64,000 nucleotides of DNA from Rubripirellula reticaptiva (GCF_007860175.1 NZ_SJPX01000005.1:62001-126000); one strand, 5' to 3'. Shown: positions 38,973-49,094, counted from the first letter of the stretch. The notes: generated by a model not told the origin, from the letters alone. Numbers and translations are program-made.

Positions 38973-39425
38973 TCAAGGACTCTCGCCAAGCGGAATGGCG
39001 GTGGCCCATGTCGGCAGTATTTCGCCAGTATGGCATAAACCAATCACGATCGGCGTCTGGTGCGATTCACCGACCGCCGTTTTACCTTTCTGTTTCTTGC
39101 CACTGTCGGACTGTCCCTGCAAAGGACGACCAATCGACGAACTCAGCTCGACCGAATGCTTTGTCGACGTGTTTCGTCGCAGCAATCGAGTGATCTTAGC
39201 GGCTTCACGTTTCGCCATCACGTCGGAAATCACCGACGCGATCCCCTGCCCCGTTCGCAGCCAGTCGACTCGAACCGGTCGATCCGTCTGCCGTGACACC
39301 GCCTCGACAAAGTGACGAAAAAACATTGGACGAAACGACAGGTAAGTCGGCGTCACCAGAACCGGCGTCGTCCGGCCGAGCGTGGACAGACGAACGATTT
39401 CACCAGCGAGTACGTCGAGCGACAT
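38973..39425 (-). CDS. Small hypothetical protein, doubtful
   Basis: A 150-residue frame from ATG 39425 (the longer frame starts at 39497). The first 90 residues (LAGEIVRLSTLGRTTPVLVT, FRHFVEAVSRQTDRPVRVDW) read like a folded protein with alternating strands and helices; the last 60 are basic and then low in pattern. A faint resemblance of TPVLVTPTYLSFRP to FlhA C-termini is too weak to use. It sits between the dehydrogenase and the AAA ATPase, on the same strand. Confidence 0.4.
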   Translation of the reverse strand: MSLDVLAGEIVRLSTLGRTTPVLVTPTYLSFRPMFFRHFVEAVSRQTDRPVRVDWLRTGQGIASVISDVMAKREAAKITRLLRRNTSTKHSVELSSSIGRPLQGQSDSGKKQKGKTAVGESHQTPIVIGLCHTGEILPTWATAIPLGESP

Positions 39426-39546
39426 AGAACACGACAACTTGGGTTGCAGAGAAAAGGAAACGACCGCGAAAAATCGATCCGTCATTGACACGTTCAAATC
39501 ACCCTCCTGCCCCGCGGGAGGGTCGGACTCAATCCCGTACGATCGC

Positions 39547-41214
39547 TTAGGTACCAGTCCTCATGCGTGCCAACATTGACTGGAAGTCGATCGTCACGCT
39601 GCGCGGAGCATTCTCGGAGGCATCGGGCGAATCGGTTCGCGTCAGCTCTAGCTCGTCTTCGATCACCAAGATGTCACTGTCGTCATGTGCCAAACGAATG
39701 TGATCGCTCCACTGGTCTTCGTTTTCATAGTTATCAGATTCGTATTCACTGGCAGCCATGTCGTCGGCAGCCTTCATTTCTAGATCATTGCTGCTGTCGC
39801 AGTCAGTGCTGCAATCGTCATCGCAACTGTTATGAGGTTCGAAACTCGATCCGATGTCCATCATGTTTTGGTGCACATCGCTTGAGTCCGAATACACTTC
39901 GACGGTCGGATCGACGCTTGTCATACCTACGATTTCTTGATGCAACATTGATTCCAAACTCATGCGAGCCGGTACCTTTGGTGCCACCGGTGCCTTTGAT
40001 GCCGCCGGCGCCGATTCGCGAACAGGAATCGAGGGCTCTTTCGATGGCGAAGAATCCTTTGAAACGCTGGCGGAAATCTCTTCTTCGATTTCAAATTCGC
40101 CGAACAGAGCGGATGGCAGCGGTGCGACAGCTTTGTATTCTTCGTCGCTGTCATCGACCCACATTGCGGTCGACTGTTCCAAATCGATGCTCTCGTCGGC
40201 CAACTGCCACTCGTCTTCGTCCGCGAACCCGAGCGATTCCGAATCATCAAGTTCAGCGACTTCGCGACCGGACATGTCATCATCCGCAGCGGCAGGCTGC
40301 ATCGACTTCTTTTCAAGCGGTTTCATCGGAGCCAATTCCAACTCACCAAATTCAATGGGTGATCCACCCGTCGCTTTTAACGCTGGCTCATCAACCATCG
40401 GGCATGGCAACTGCTGTAGCGCAGCCCAAGCCCGATCAACCACTGCTTCGGTGATCAGCGACTCGCCCGCTTCTTCAGCGGTATCGATAGCCTGGGTCAT
40501 CATCTGGTTGACCAACCGAGGCACACCGCTGGACGCGTGATGAATGGCACTGACGGCCTCGTCAACGATCACGTCCTTTGGATCGGCGCCGCATCCGCGA
40601 ATGATCTCGTGGATGTAGTACCGTGTTTCATGACCATTCATCGGATGCAGATAACAGCGAGTCGCGATTCGCTGCGTGAACGCCTCCAAGCTTGTATCGA
40701 TAAGCACTTCGTCTAGCTTCATTGCGCCACAAACGACCGCCGAAACTCGTGGCTTACCACCTTTCATGATGTTGGTCACCATTCGCACCGCCTCCAAGAC
40801 CTCCGGTGCAATCGATTGCGCTTCGTCGATCACGATCAACAGCCCACCGCTTGCGGAAGACGGTCCACAGACCCGGTCGACGAGCGCCAACTGCAAGTCA
40901 TTCTCGGGGGCTTGGGAAAAGTTCATGCCCAAGTGGTGCAGCAGGTGCCGAAGAAACGACGCCCGATCGTCAATCGGTGTTTCACCGAGCACCACGACTT
41001 CGTGAGTTTCTTTGTATTGTTCGACCAATAGGCCACAGATCAGGCTCTTGCCCGTACCGGGAGGTCCGATCACCAGCGAAACGGCTTCCTGAGCATCGAC
41101 GCTGCGACAGACTCGTGCGAACGCTTCTTCGACGCTTCCGAGTGCCACGTAGCGAGTGACGGCCGGGAAAGAAGGAAAGGCAGGAACGTGATAGTCTTGT
41201 TCAGTCGATTGCAT
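39547..41214 (-). CDS. ExeA/GspA-like AAA ATPase with long acidic C-terminal tail
   Basis: 555 residues from ATG 41214. The N-terminal 280 residues form an AAA ATPase of the ExeA/MshM group: Walker A GPPGTGKS (50-57), Walker B LLIVIDEAQ (125-133), then a sensor-like SGVPRLVNQMM. Members of this group are linked to type II secretion and type IV pilus machines. The other 270 residues are acidic and low complexity (runs of Asp/Glu/Ser, a CDDDCSTDCDSSND cluster) and end in a short conserved-looking SVTIDFQSMLARM. No membrane segment or peptidoglycan-binding domain is visible, unlike ExeA. The partner is unknown. Confidence 0.82.
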   Translation of the reverse strand: MQSTEQDYHVPAFPSFPAVTRYVALGSVEEAFARVCRSVDAQEAVSLVIGPPGTGKSLICGLLVEQYKETHEVVVLGETPIDDRASFLRHLLHHLGMNFSQAPENDLQLALVDRVCGPSSASGGLLIVIDEAQSIAPEVLEAVRMVTNIMKGGKPRVSAVVCGAMKLDEVLIDTSLEAFTQRIATRCYLHPMNGHETRYYIHEIIRGCGADPKDVIVDEAVSAIHHASSGVPRLVNQMMTQAIDTAEEAGESLITEAVVDRAWAALQQLPCPMVDEPALKATGGSPIEFGELELAPMKPLEKKSMQPAAADDDMSGREVAELDDSESLGFADEDEWQLADESIDLEQSTAMWVDDSDEEYKAVAPLPSALFGEFEIEEEISASVSKDSSPSKEPSIPVRESAPAASKAPVAPKVPARMSLESMLHQEIVGMTSVDPTVEVYSDSSDVHQNMMDIGSSFEPHNSCDDDCSTDCDSSNDLEMKAADDMAASEYESDNYENEDQWSDHIRLAHDDSDILVIEDELELTRTDSPDASENAPRSVTIDFQSMLARMRTGT

Positions 41215-41641
41215 CGTATGGCCCGCGTGCTTCGGTTGGGGGAGGTCAGTTTGCACTACAATCGGAATAATCGACACATCTTGCCGCCACCTTGAGTGGA
41301 ATCAGAATTGACCGGACATTTGGGTGATGAAGGGACTCGCTAATCACACGCCAACTGTTTCCCAACCCCAAAATGAGCGGGCTGAGTCCCTCGCTCGCCA
41401 ATCCAACGCGTGAAACACACGCTGGCTGCCGTGCCGATCCACGCGAATGAAACTTTCAATGGACGGCCAAGCGGCACAATCGGCATCGCTTACCGCCTGT
41501 TCCGGCTGGCGAGCTTCACTCTTTTTTCAGAGCTAACGTCGGCGCACCGCGGCGCCGATACGGACCACTGCCCAAGGGTCGCCGGTGGAGGCGACGCACC
41601 AGAATTGGGCCATTCACTCTCTTACGCCCCCAAGGAAATGT
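41215..41641. other. Intergenic region between the AAA ATPase and a small gene
   Basis: About 425 bp with no supported gene. An inverted repeat (gggactc ... gagtccc, near 41334-41391) lies in it. Promoters for the divergent genes should be here. Confidence 0.4.
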
Positions 41642-41935
41642 ATGATCGGTTTATCACCTCGTAAGATCGACTTCTCGACTCTTTGCGAGACTATCGAAAA
41701 ACGATTGTGCGAGCTCGGCCACCTTGTGCCGAACCAATTCCAGATGACTCAGCGCGAAGTCGTCCGAGGCGGAAAGTCCGTCGGCGTCTACTTTTGCGTT
41801 CACGGCCCAAGAAGCGTGAAGTTGACCGCGATTTGCGATTTCAATAAGAAACAAGTCATCTTTTACGGCAGCGACGGTATCCGGCGCGAAAGCATGCCTG
41901 TCGCTGTCCAACCACCGTCCGCAATCGCCTGCTAA
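41642..41935 (+). CDS. Small conserved-looking protein, unknown function
   Basis: A 97-residue protein starting at ATG 41642 with an AAGGAA ribosome site about 6 bases upstream; this is one of the best ribosome sites in the window. The sequence is compact and soluble: IDFSTLCETIEKRLCELGHL, then VGVYFCVHGPRSVKLTAICDF and KKQVIFYGSDGIRRES. It has the balance of hydrophobic beta-strands expected of a small folded domain. No family recognised. Confidence 0.7.
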   Translation: MIGLSPRKIDFSTLCETIEKRLCELGHLVPNQFQMTQREVVRGGKSVGVYFCVHGPRSVKLTAICDFNKKQVIFYGSDGIRRESMPVAVQPPSAIAC

Positions 41936-42073
41936 CGATCGACGGCCCCGGTCGCTCAGGTAAACGACGGGCTTTGCTCCACCCTCCATTCCAAGCAGGG
42001 GCGAGCCCAAGCGAGGAGAGGTTTCGAGCAGCCGGTCGCTCCATGACGTGTCACGGCTCAGGCAAAAGTCGAG

Positions 42074-43525
42074 CTATCGCAACACCGGACAGACATCGAA
42101 CCATTCGCGATGCTGTTCGGCCATCCACGGCGTTGCCTCGGACGGTCCCCACAATCCGGTCGGATACGGGAACAGGGACGGCGCCGCAGGACTCTTCCAA
42201 GCCGCGATGATCGGATCGATGATTCCCCACGCCAATTCGACTTCGTCGCTACGTGCGAACAGGCTAGCGTCGCCGTTCATCGCGTCGAGCAATAAACGCT
42301 GGTACGCGTCGGGTAATTCGGCTCCGCCGGCCTGTTGAAAACTGAAATCCATCGTGCTGGTCCGTGTCTTCATTTCAGAATCTGGCACCTTGGTTTCAAA
42401 GTGCAGTTGAATTCCTTCGGCCGGCTGGACTTGGATCACCAAACGATTGCCGACCGGGGTGCGAGTCTTTTCGCCGAACAAAATGTGAGGCACATTCTTG
42501 AACTGGACCACGATCTGAGTCGTGCGACACGACATGCCTTTACCACTGCGCAAGAAGAACGGCACGCCCTTCCATCGCCAATTGTCGCAGTACAGTTTCA
42601 GCACCGCAAACGTTTCCGTTTGACTATTTTTCGGAACACCTTCTTCACGAAGATAGCCCTCGTATTGGCCGCGCATGGTGTTGTTGGCAAAATCGCTGCC
42701 AAGCATTTTGCGAACGCTGTGCAGCACCTTCACTTTTTCATCACGCACGAGCGCCGCGTCGTAACGCGCCGGAGGCTCCATCGCCGTGATCATCATCAAC
42801 TGCAAAAGGTGATTCTGAAACATGTCGCGCAGAATGCCCGACGTGTCGTAATACCCAGCCCGACGTCCGATCACGACTTCTTCGGCAACGGTGATCTGAA
42901 CGTGATCGACATAATTGCGATTCCAGATGGGTTCAAAAATGCTGTTGGCGAACCGCAACGCAAAGATATTCTGGACCGTTTCTTTGCCCAGATAATGATC
43001 GATTCGATAGATCTGGTCTTCGCGAAAGACACTATGAATCGAACAGTTCAGCGCCTGGGCGGTGGCCAAGTCCGTGCCGAACGGTTTCTCGATAATGACG
43101 CGGCGATAGCCATTGGTGTCGTCGGCGAGCCCGGCTTTCCCGAGCTGCTGGATGGCTTCCTCGTACAACTGCGGCATCGTTGACAAGTAATAAACGCGGC
43201 CAGCCGATGCGTCACTCTCGACAGTTTTCAAGAATTCAGCGAGAGCTTTGAAATCATCTTGGTTTTTGATGTCGCCCGCTTGATAGAAAATGTTCTCAGC
43301 GAACTTGTCCCAAGCTTCGGCCGTGAAGTGCTCGCCGCCGAACTTTTCCGTCATCGTTCTTAACGAATCACGCCACTCTTCGTGCTTGAATTCGCTGCGA
43401 GACACACCGACGATGCGAGAACCTTCGGGCCAACGTCCTTTGACAAACAAGCGAAACAACGCGGGAACCAGTTTGCGACTCGTCAGGTCTCCCGACGCAC
43501 CGAAAATTACGATCGTGTCTGCCAT
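42074..43525 (-). CDS. zwf: Glucose-6-phosphate dehydrogenase
   Basis: Oxidises glucose 6-phosphate to 6-phosphogluconolactone with NADP, the entry to the pentose phosphate pathway. 483 residues from ATG 43525, the normal length. Seen: the nucleotide-binding IFGASGDLTSRK (7-18), the conserved EKPFGTDL, and the active-site RIDHYLGKETVQN, plus the C-terminal barrel (FFLRSGKGM). The open frame 41 codons longer upstream lacks similarity. It stands alone; gnd and pgl are not next to it. Confidence 0.96.
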   Translation of the reverse strand: MADTIVIFGASGDLTSRKLVPALFRLFVKGRWPEGSRIVGVSRSEFKHEEWRDSLRTMTEKFGGEHFTAEAWDKFAENIFYQAGDIKNQDDFKALAEFLKTVESDASAGRVYYLSTMPQLYEEAIQQLGKAGLADDTNGYRRVIIEKPFGTDLATAQALNCSIHSVFREDQIYRIDHYLGKETVQNIFALRFANSIFEPIWNRNYVDHVQITVAEEVVIGRRAGYYDTSGILRDMFQNHLLQLMMITAMEPPARYDAALVRDEKVKVLHSVRKMLGSDFANNTMRGQYEGYLREEGVPKNSQTETFAVLKLYCDNWRWKGVPFFLRSGKGMSCRTTQIVVQFKNVPHILFGEKTRTPVGNRLVIQVQPAEGIQLHFETKVPDSEMKTRTSTMDFSFQQAGGAELPDAYQRLLLDAMNGDASLFARSDEVELAWGIIDPIIAAWKSPAAPSLFPYPTGLWGPSEATPWMAEQHREWFDVCPVLR

Positions 43526-43659
43526 AGCTGCTTTCCCAATGAAATCTAATCGCGTAATCGCGGCCCCTATTCGACTTGCACAGACACACAGCTTACGAAA
43601 GCTAGCCACTTGGGGCGAGGGCGATACAAATGCGGCCCAATTCGCCAAGCGAACGGATA

Positions 43660-43760
43660 GAAAGCAGGTCCAAACATCACTCTCTCTCAGGGAGAGTCGG
43701 ACGCAGCAGCGGCCGAAGAGGGTTACGTCCGCCCCTCCCGCACGCAGGAGGTTGATTTTG
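43660..43760. repeat. Degenerate intergenic palindrome
   Basis: An imperfect palindrome (tctctctcagggagag followed by an arm cccctcccgcacgcaggagg) lies between zwf and the rluD-type gene. A related GC-rich sequence (accctcctgccccgcgggagggt, near 39502) follows the small gene at 38973. They look like copies of one dispersed intergenic repeat. Confidence 0.4.
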
Positions 43761-43796
43761 AGCGTGTGAACGCTGGCGGAAGTTTCGAACGTTTCG

Positions 43797-44897
43797 CTAC
43801 GGCAGCAGGTCGATGACGCGCTGCAAATCTTCGGGAATCGGCGCTTCGAATGTCATCCGCTTTCCGGTTTGCGGATTCGTGATGGTCAGCTTTCGGGCAT
43901 GCAGCGCCTGCCGATCCAGCACCACACTGGTGTCAGACTCGTCACGCTTGCCGCTGGTCAACGATGAAATGCTGACGACGCTGTGACCGCCGTACAGTTT
44001 GTCGCACAAAATGGGACAACGAATATGAGCTAAATGGACTCGCAATTGGTGTGTCCGACCCGTTTTCGGCAACAAGCGAACTTGCGTGAATCGACCGTGT
44101 CGCGAAATCACTTCGTAAAACGTTGACGCAGGCTTACTGGTCATATGATTGGCCCGGACCGCCATTTTGTCGCGCTGGTACGGGTGCCGGCCAATCGGCG
44201 CATCAATCACGTCGCGATCCCGATCCAATGGTGCATTGGTGATCGCGAAATATTCTTTTTCAGTCGATCGGTCAGCGAACTGATCGGACAAATGCACGTG
44301 AACCGCATTGGTTTTCGCGATCACGATCACGCCCGATGTGTCTCGGTCGAGACGGTGAACGATGCCGGGACGAGTTGGCCCGCCGACGTCGGATAGCGAC
44401 TGGAACCGATACGCCAGAGCGCTCGTCAGCGTACCGCTCCAGTGTCCGCGAGCCGGATGGCAGACCATACCGGGTGGCTTGTTGACGACGACCATGCCGT
44501 CGTCTTCGTACAGCACATCCAGCGGGATATTCTCGGGCACGGTATCGTCGGTCGCCAATGGCGGAACCCGAAAACGAATCTGTTGCCCGTGTTTCAATTT
44601 CAAGCTAGGCCGACAAATCTTGCCGTCCACTTCGGCGCCATCGTCTTGAACCGCCGCACGAATTTGAGTCCGGCTATATCCGTCGCAGCTTTGCGACAGG
44701 AACAAGTCAACGCGATCGCCATCGGAAGATTCCGGCACCACAAAGTCACGATACACCGCTTCGGCGATCATCACCTCGCCGTCGATGTCGTCCCCTGATT
44801 CATCATCAGCAGGAACGTCGGGCGCATCGTGTTTCAGTTCGGCTTCCGTGCGATCATGGTTTCGCGGCGAGTCATCGCCGCGTCGGTTACTCGGCAC
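43797..44897 (-). CDS. rluD: RluD-type rRNA pseudouridine synthase
   Basis: Converts uridines to pseudouridine in 23S rRNA. 366 residues from GTG 44897, which overlaps the upstream TPR gene stop (11-base overlap); ATG 44771 would give a more usual 324 residues, so the start is not settled. An S4-like RNA-binding domain (RVDLFLSQ, YSRTQIRAAV, about 65-130) is followed by the catalytic domain: DDGMVVVNKPPGMVCHPARGH, then IVHRLDRDTSGVIVIAKT (catalytic Asp in HRLD), LLPKTGRTHQLRVHLAHI and DKLYGG. In planctomycetes it often sits near membrane TPR genes, as here. Confidence 0.9.
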   Translation of the reverse strand: MPSNRRGDDSPRNHDRTEAELKHDAPDVPADDESGDDIDGEVMIAEAVYRDFVVPESSDGDRVDLFLSQSCDGYSRTQIRAAVQDDGAEVDGKICRPSLKLKHGQQIRFRVPPLATDDTVPENIPLDVLYEDDGMVVVNKPPGMVCHPARGHWSGTLTSALAYRFQSLSDVGGPTRPGIVHRLDRDTSGVIVIAKTNAVHVHLSDQFADRSTEKEYFAITNAPLDRDRDVIDAPIGRHPYQRDKMAVRANHMTSKPASTFYEVISRHGRFTQVRLLPKTGRTHQLRVHLAHIRCPILCDKLYGGHSVVSISSLTSGKRDESDTSVVLDRQALHARKLTITNPQTGKRMTFEAPIPEDLQRVIDLLP

Positions 44898-45750
44898 TAG
44901 CTGTTTCAGCCTTCGAATCTTCTTTGACTTCTTCGCCCTTGGCTTCATCAGCCGTTTCGCTAGCTTCTTCCTTGACACCCGTTTCGGCGCCGTCGTCGGC
45001 TGGCAATTCCAGGCCTTCATCCGATTCCATGACGGTTGAGTTTTCTCCACCGGGCAGATTCAGATCGGGCAAATCCAAGTCCGGCAGATCGGGTAGCGAC
45101 GCACTGCCGGGAAGCGACGGCGGCAAAGAGGGATCGGACGGCGAGAAATCTTGATCGGCAAACCAAGCCAGGAAACTCTTTGTCCCTGGCTTTCCGAGAG
45201 CCGCGATGCGTTCTTCGGCCTTTTCGGTCATTTCATCGGATTCACCGACGGCGATGGTTTCTTTGTACTGTGCGATTGCTTCATCCAGTTCGCCAAGCGA
45301 TTCGTGTGCACGCGCCAAACCGAAGTGACCACGCGAAATCAACAATGGGTCCGTAGCGCCGACCAACGCGTTTTCGTACGCTTTCTTGGCGTCGCCCAGC
45401 AACGTGACTGCGTTGTCACGGTCGGCGAACAACGCGTCCACGCCTTCGGTCAAAAACTGGTTGGCTTGATAGAGCTTCGCCCATTCGGAAGCCAACGTGC
45501 CAGGGAACTTCTCACTGACGCCGGCCAGGATTTCTGTATCGTTGCTGTTCATCGCTTCGATCAATTCGAACGTCGAATAGCTGCGTTTGCTGGTTTGTTC
45601 CCCGTTGTAAAGCATCCAGGCCAATCCAGCTACAATCAGCCCGCCGATCACGACGGCAATCACCTTGGAATGCGGCTCGATGACTTTGTTGATGCGATCT
45701 AGGTAAATCGCCAAGTCGTTTTGTTGCAGTTCGTGACGTCGATCGTTCAT
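44887..45750 (-). CDS. Membrane-anchored TPR protein (YfgM-like)
   Basis: 287 residues from ATG 45750. Single membrane helix at about residues 28-48 (VIAVVIGGLIVAGLAWML), then helix pairs of TPR type (YSTFELIEAMNSNDTEI, DAKKAYENALVGATD, HFGLARAHESLGELDEAIAQYKETI), then a Pro/Asp/Leu stretch and an acidic low-complexity tail (DEAKGEEVKEDSKAE). The layout matches YfgM/tol-associated proteins next to BamB in other bacteria. The gene precedes and overlaps the rluD-type gene. No enzyme site is visible. Confidence 0.78.
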   Translation of the reverse strand: MNDRRHELQQNDLAIYLDRINKVIEPHSKVIAVVIGGLIVAGLAWMLYNGEQTSKRSYSTFELIEAMNSNDTEILAGVSEKFPGTLASEWAKLYQANQFLTEGVDALFADRDNAVTLLGDAKKAYENALVGATDPLLISRGHFGLARAHESLGELDEAIAQYKETIAVGESDEMTEKAEERIAALGKPGTKSFLAWFADQDFSPSDPSLPPSLPGSASLPDLPDLDLPDLNLPGGENSTVMESDEGLELPADDGAETGVKEEASETADEAKGEEVKEDSKAETASAE

Positions 45751-45928
45751 GATCTTCCGTGGACTTCGATCAGATGGGCAAACGGGTGTTTCAAGCCCGG
45801 AAGTATAGAAATGCCATGAGTTTAGCGTCAAGACGGAAGACGCTGATGTAGCGTCACGAATTGAGTTTTTAGGCGTTAAGAATGACGTTTTGGTAAAGCT
45901 TGCCATTTTTTCCCGCAAGCCACCGTCG

Positions 45929-46291
45929 CTATTTCTCGACTGCCTTTTCCTGCAACTCTTCCAAACTGGCCCATTCGAGGGTCGATATGTGACAAGCCTC
46001 GAGCACCACTTGGGGCGCCGCATCAGCGTCGTAGGCTTCACGCCAGCGGGCCGCACACAAACACCATCGATCGCCTGGTTTCAGGCCAGGAAATCGATAG
46101 ACCGGCATCGGTGTGCTCAGATCATTGCCTCGCGATTTGCTGAATTCCAAAAACTCGGCCGTCACCTGGCAGCAAACCGTGTGCAACCCAGCGTCGTCGC
46201 CGCCGGTATTACAACAACCATCGCGATAAAACCCAGTCATCGGATCAGTGCTACATGACTCGAGTTCGGTGCCCAATACGTTTTTTGCCAT
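45929..46291 (-). CDS. DUF2237 family protein
   Basis: A 120-residue protein from ATG 46291. The N-terminal AKNVLGTELESCSTDPMTGFYRDGCC and the CxxA/WCLCA block with conserved Cys and His (VTAEFLEFSKSRGNDLSTP, DRWCLCAARW, VVLEACHISTLEW) are typical of DUF2237. Cys-rich, probably metal binding or redox-sensitive; the reaction is not known. Length equals the family average. No operon partner is obvious. Confidence 0.88.
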   Translation of the reverse strand: MAKNVLGTELESCSTDPMTGFYRDGCCNTGGDDAGLHTVCCQVTAEFLEFSKSRGNDLSTPMPVYRFPGLKPGDRWCLCAARWREAYDADAAPQVVLEACHISTLEWASLEELQEKAVEK

Positions 46292-46468
46292 GGTGATCGC
46301 GTGCAACTCGGTGAGGACATTGGAAAGCGATGATTGTAGCAAATCAAACGTCGGCCTACCAAAACGGCAAGAATAGCCATGCGGAAGTCGAACTCGCTGA
46401 GCGGTTCGACGGCGATTCAACAACTCTTTCCCGCAGGATCTCTTCACGCGGAATCGTAGCGGCGTCTT

Positions 46469-46696
46469 TCACTTTCCGCCGGCAGCCTTCGGATTGATCG
46501 GATCCACTGGTTCCGCGTCTTCACCGCCAGATTCCTCCATCGACGATTGCGAACTCTCGAGATTTGCCATGGCCGCTTCGTAGGCTTTGATCGCGTCCAT
46601 ATCCGCGTCACCTGTGACCGTTTTGTTAGCGGGCTCGCTGCATCCGGCAATTGCCAACACGCCGCAGAATAGGGAAAGGCGAGTCAAATTTTTCAT
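46469..46696 (-). CDS. Small lipoprotein, copy A
   Basis: 75 residues. Signal with lipobox LAIAGC (Cys 19), then EPANKTVTGDADMDAIKAYEAA and an acidic Gly/Glu tail. It is a close paralogue of the protein at 48720-48950 (same SEPANKTVTG/GEPANKTVTG start after the Cys and the same DMDAIKAYEA). It lies 200 bp after the stop of the DUF1559 gene at 46897; the pair is repeated downstream. It is probably co-transcribed with it. Function unknown. Confidence 0.82.
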   Translation of the reverse strand: MKNLTRLSLFCGVLAIAGCSEPANKTVTGDADMDAIKAYEAAMANLESSQSSMEESGGEDAEPVDPINPKAAGGK

Positions 46697-46896
46697 ATCT
46701 AGAATTTCTTTATTTGTGCAGTTTCACTGCGGGAACGGTAAAAATCTTTGACCGGTATTATCGAGTCGAAATCCGAGGTCAATTTAAGAATTTGTTAAAG
46801 AGGCACGCGGACCACTTCGATTGGACTCGCACAACCATCCCAGCCTGACCTTCTTTCCGAAGATCAGACCGTCATTTTTTCAGCTCGACTGACGCC

Positions 46897-48120
46897 CTAG
46901 AACTCTTCGATCGTTTCCGAACTTGCTCGAGTTCCCAAAGCGCCCCAAAGACCATACGGACTCGCACTGCCTGGTGACGCTGCGCCGTTACCATTAAGCC
47001 ACACGTTCGAAGCGGTCTGATCGCCAGCTTCGATCGAATCGGTGATGAACTTGACGGCACCGTCACCCATCAAGACGTGGCATCCGCCTTGGTGATGGCT
47101 GGACATGGTCGCGATCAATGTGGTGCCCAATGTATTGTAAGGACCACAGATCTCGCGGTTCGGAGGCAGAATGTTTGTGACTCCACTGAAGAACGGACCA
47201 TTGTCGGCCCAGCGGTAACCTCGCCCAAATGAGGCACGCGATTGCATCTTGTACTGCGCTTGCCAAAAACGAGGGCGTAACGGATCAACCAGGGGCTGGC
47301 ATCGCGATGGGTTGTTGCGAATGTTGCCCAGCGAGATACCAGGGGCACTGGAGTTCGGTGCAGACTCAGTAACCTGACCTCGAATGCTGTTGTCGCCTAG
47401 ATCGGTGACGATTTCACCCATTGCAACCGTGTTCGATAAACCATCCAGGCAATCGCGAAACTTCGCATCTTGTTGTGGCATGAAGAACCCACGGTGAGCC
47501 GCTCTGGCTTGATTGCTGGTGCCAGTTGTCACGACACGTCGGTTATTGGCGTTGCCCCAATACAAACTCCAACACGAATCCCCGAGTCCGGCGGCATAGT
47601 TGGTTCTTCCCAAGGCAGGCAGGCCAAAACCGGGATCGCTTGGGCATCGAAAAGCGGTAACATCAGTGGTCCAGGGAATGTACTGGATCTGGTCAGGGGT
47701 TGGCCCCATCGCTGGCCAAGGGTTGGTAGTCGTACCGACAGCCGCACCAGTGTTGCCGTCTGTTCGAACTGAGCTAGGATTCGAAATTTGCTCCCAAAGT
47801 GCTTGCTGTTCTAGATACGGCAGCGTCGGCACCAACATGCTCAATCGAATGCGATTGCCAGCGGAAGACGCCTGAAACCACAGACCATTATCGCCGGGAT
47901 TGGTTCCAGTTCCGTGTGTCGGAAGCTGCTTGAACGCCGAGTGATAGTTGTGAATTGCCAAGCCGATCTGCTTGAAATTATTGCTGCAGCTCATGCGTCG
48001 AGCCGCTTCGCGGGCTGCTTGAACGGCCGGCAACAACAGCCCGACCAATACTCCGATGATCGCGATCACCACCAGAAGCTCAACAAGCGTGAACCCCCGC
48101 TTACTCTTGTGAATCTTCAT
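46897..48120 (-). CDS. DUF1559 protein with pilin-like N-terminus, copy A
   Basis: 407 residues. The N-terminal [18 protein letters not shown] (8-25) is a type IV prepilin/pseudopilin sequence (cleavage before Phe, Glu at +5). The next residues ([20 protein letters not shown]) and the beta-rich C-terminal domain with [12 protein letters not shown] and [17 protein letters not shown] are the planctomycete DUF1559 pattern, the largest protein family of the group. Copy B at 49217 is about 85-90% identical by eye. Possibly a pilus-like or surface-layer subunit. Cys residues in a CHVLMGDG block may form a disulfide. Confidence 0.9.
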   Translation of the reverse strand: MKIHKSKRGFTLVELLVVIAIIGVLVGLLLPAVQAAREAARRMSCSNNFKQIGLAIHNYHSAFKQLPTHGTGTNPGDNGLWFQASSAGNRIRLSMLVPTLPYLEQQALWEQISNPSSVRTDGNTGAAVGTTTNPWPAMGPTPDQIQYIPWTTDVTAFRCPSDPGFGLPALGRTNYAAGLGDSCWSLYWGNANNRRVVTTGTSNQARAAHRGFFMPQQDAKFRDCLDGLSNTVAMGEIVTDLGDNSIRGQVTESAPNSSAPGISLGNIRNNPSRCQPLVDPLRPRFWQAQYKMQSRASFGRGYRWADNGPFFSGVTNILPPNREICGPYNTLGTTLIATMSSHHQGGCHVLMGDGAVKFITDSIEAGDQTASNVWLNGNGAASPGSASPYGLWGALGTRASSETIEEF

Positions 48121-48719
48121 CCATCTGTCTCCATTAGAACGAGAAAATCAATACATCTCCCAAGACACCCCCGCCGCAAATAACGGCGACCGAGAACCCC
48201 TTGCGTGACAACGATGGCGATTGTTACGCCTAAGAGCGGGGGATACAAGAACGATTCGCGACACCAGGCAAACGATTTGCGACGCCATTGCAAATCCAAG
48301 CCGGGCTTCCATCCATAAGCCTAACGGTTCGGCGGCATAGATGCGAAAAGATAATCCGGCGCTGGCCGAAGCACGCAGAGAATGTTCAGTGCAACGACAC
48401 CTTAGCGGAATGGTTCGTGAACCGATCAACGCCCAGCTTTTATGAAAAGCGCAGGCTGCAGAAACAAGCCTACGCTCATTGAACCTGCTGAAACATGAAT
48501 CGCAAGTTTCTCCGGTCGCAAGCTCCCCTAAACCTACTCCACGAATGCTAGCCCCCAAACCCTACCGCGTTAAAAAGATCAAACGAATTTTTTGGAACGC
48601 GAAGGAAATGCTTAGAGAAGACGAGTCGGCGTGCTGGCCCGCATCACGATGCGGAATCAACACGCCGGCCCATCGGAAGATTTCTTCGCCAAGAACAGAG
48701 TCGTTTCACCAAGAGACGC
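48121..48719. other. Leader region of DUF1559 copy A and tail of copy-B lipoprotein
   Basis: About 600 bp without a gene. The 150 bp next to the DUF1559 start (about 48121-48260) resemble the region before copy B (about 50441-50600), for example shared gacacccc..cggcgac and atacaagaa, so the leader was duplicated with the genes. The remaining part holds nothing I can name. Confidence 0.5.
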
Positions 48720-48950
48720 TTACTTTGCGTCTTTGCCAGTATTTGGTTTGATCGGATCGACCGCCTCTTTATCCTCGCCACCTGGCTTCTCCATCGAGGA
48801 TTGTGAGTTCGAAAGCGCCGCCATGCTGGCTTCGTACGCTTTGATCGCGTCCATGTCCGCGTTACCGGTAACGGTCTTGTTAGCAGGTTCGCCGCAACCA
48901 GCCATCGTTAACGCAAAACAAAACAGTGAAAGGCAAGTCATGTTTTTCAT
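48720..48950 (-). CDS. Small lipoprotein, copy B
   Basis: 76 residues from ATG 48950 (an in-frame start 15 codons upstream lacks the signal). Lipobox TMAGC (Cys 19), then GEPANKTVTGNADMDAIKAYEA, as in copy A, and an acidic end. It lies 266 bp after the copy-B DUF1559 stop; in copy A the gap is 200 bp, and most of the difference is the palindrome at 49095-49214. Confidence 0.82.
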   Translation of the reverse strand: MKNMTCLSLFCFALTMAGCGEPANKTVTGNADMDAIKAYEASMAALSNSQSSMEKPGGEDKEAVDPIKPNTGKDAK

Positions 48951-49094
48951 CTTCGGAATCTCTTTTTCGGGGAGGTGCCGTAACATTTGAAGCAACGCAT
49001 CGCAGGCCTAGCGGGCTAGACCTGCGCAACCATTTCCGCGTGACAAAATGAGAGTCAGACGGATTCTTTTTTCAGCTCGCCTGAAAACCTGATA

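Noticed and set aside
38973-39425. FlhA-like C-terminal fragment
   Set aside because: Only a short weak likeness; no other flagellar gene nearby, so kept as a doubtful hypothetical.
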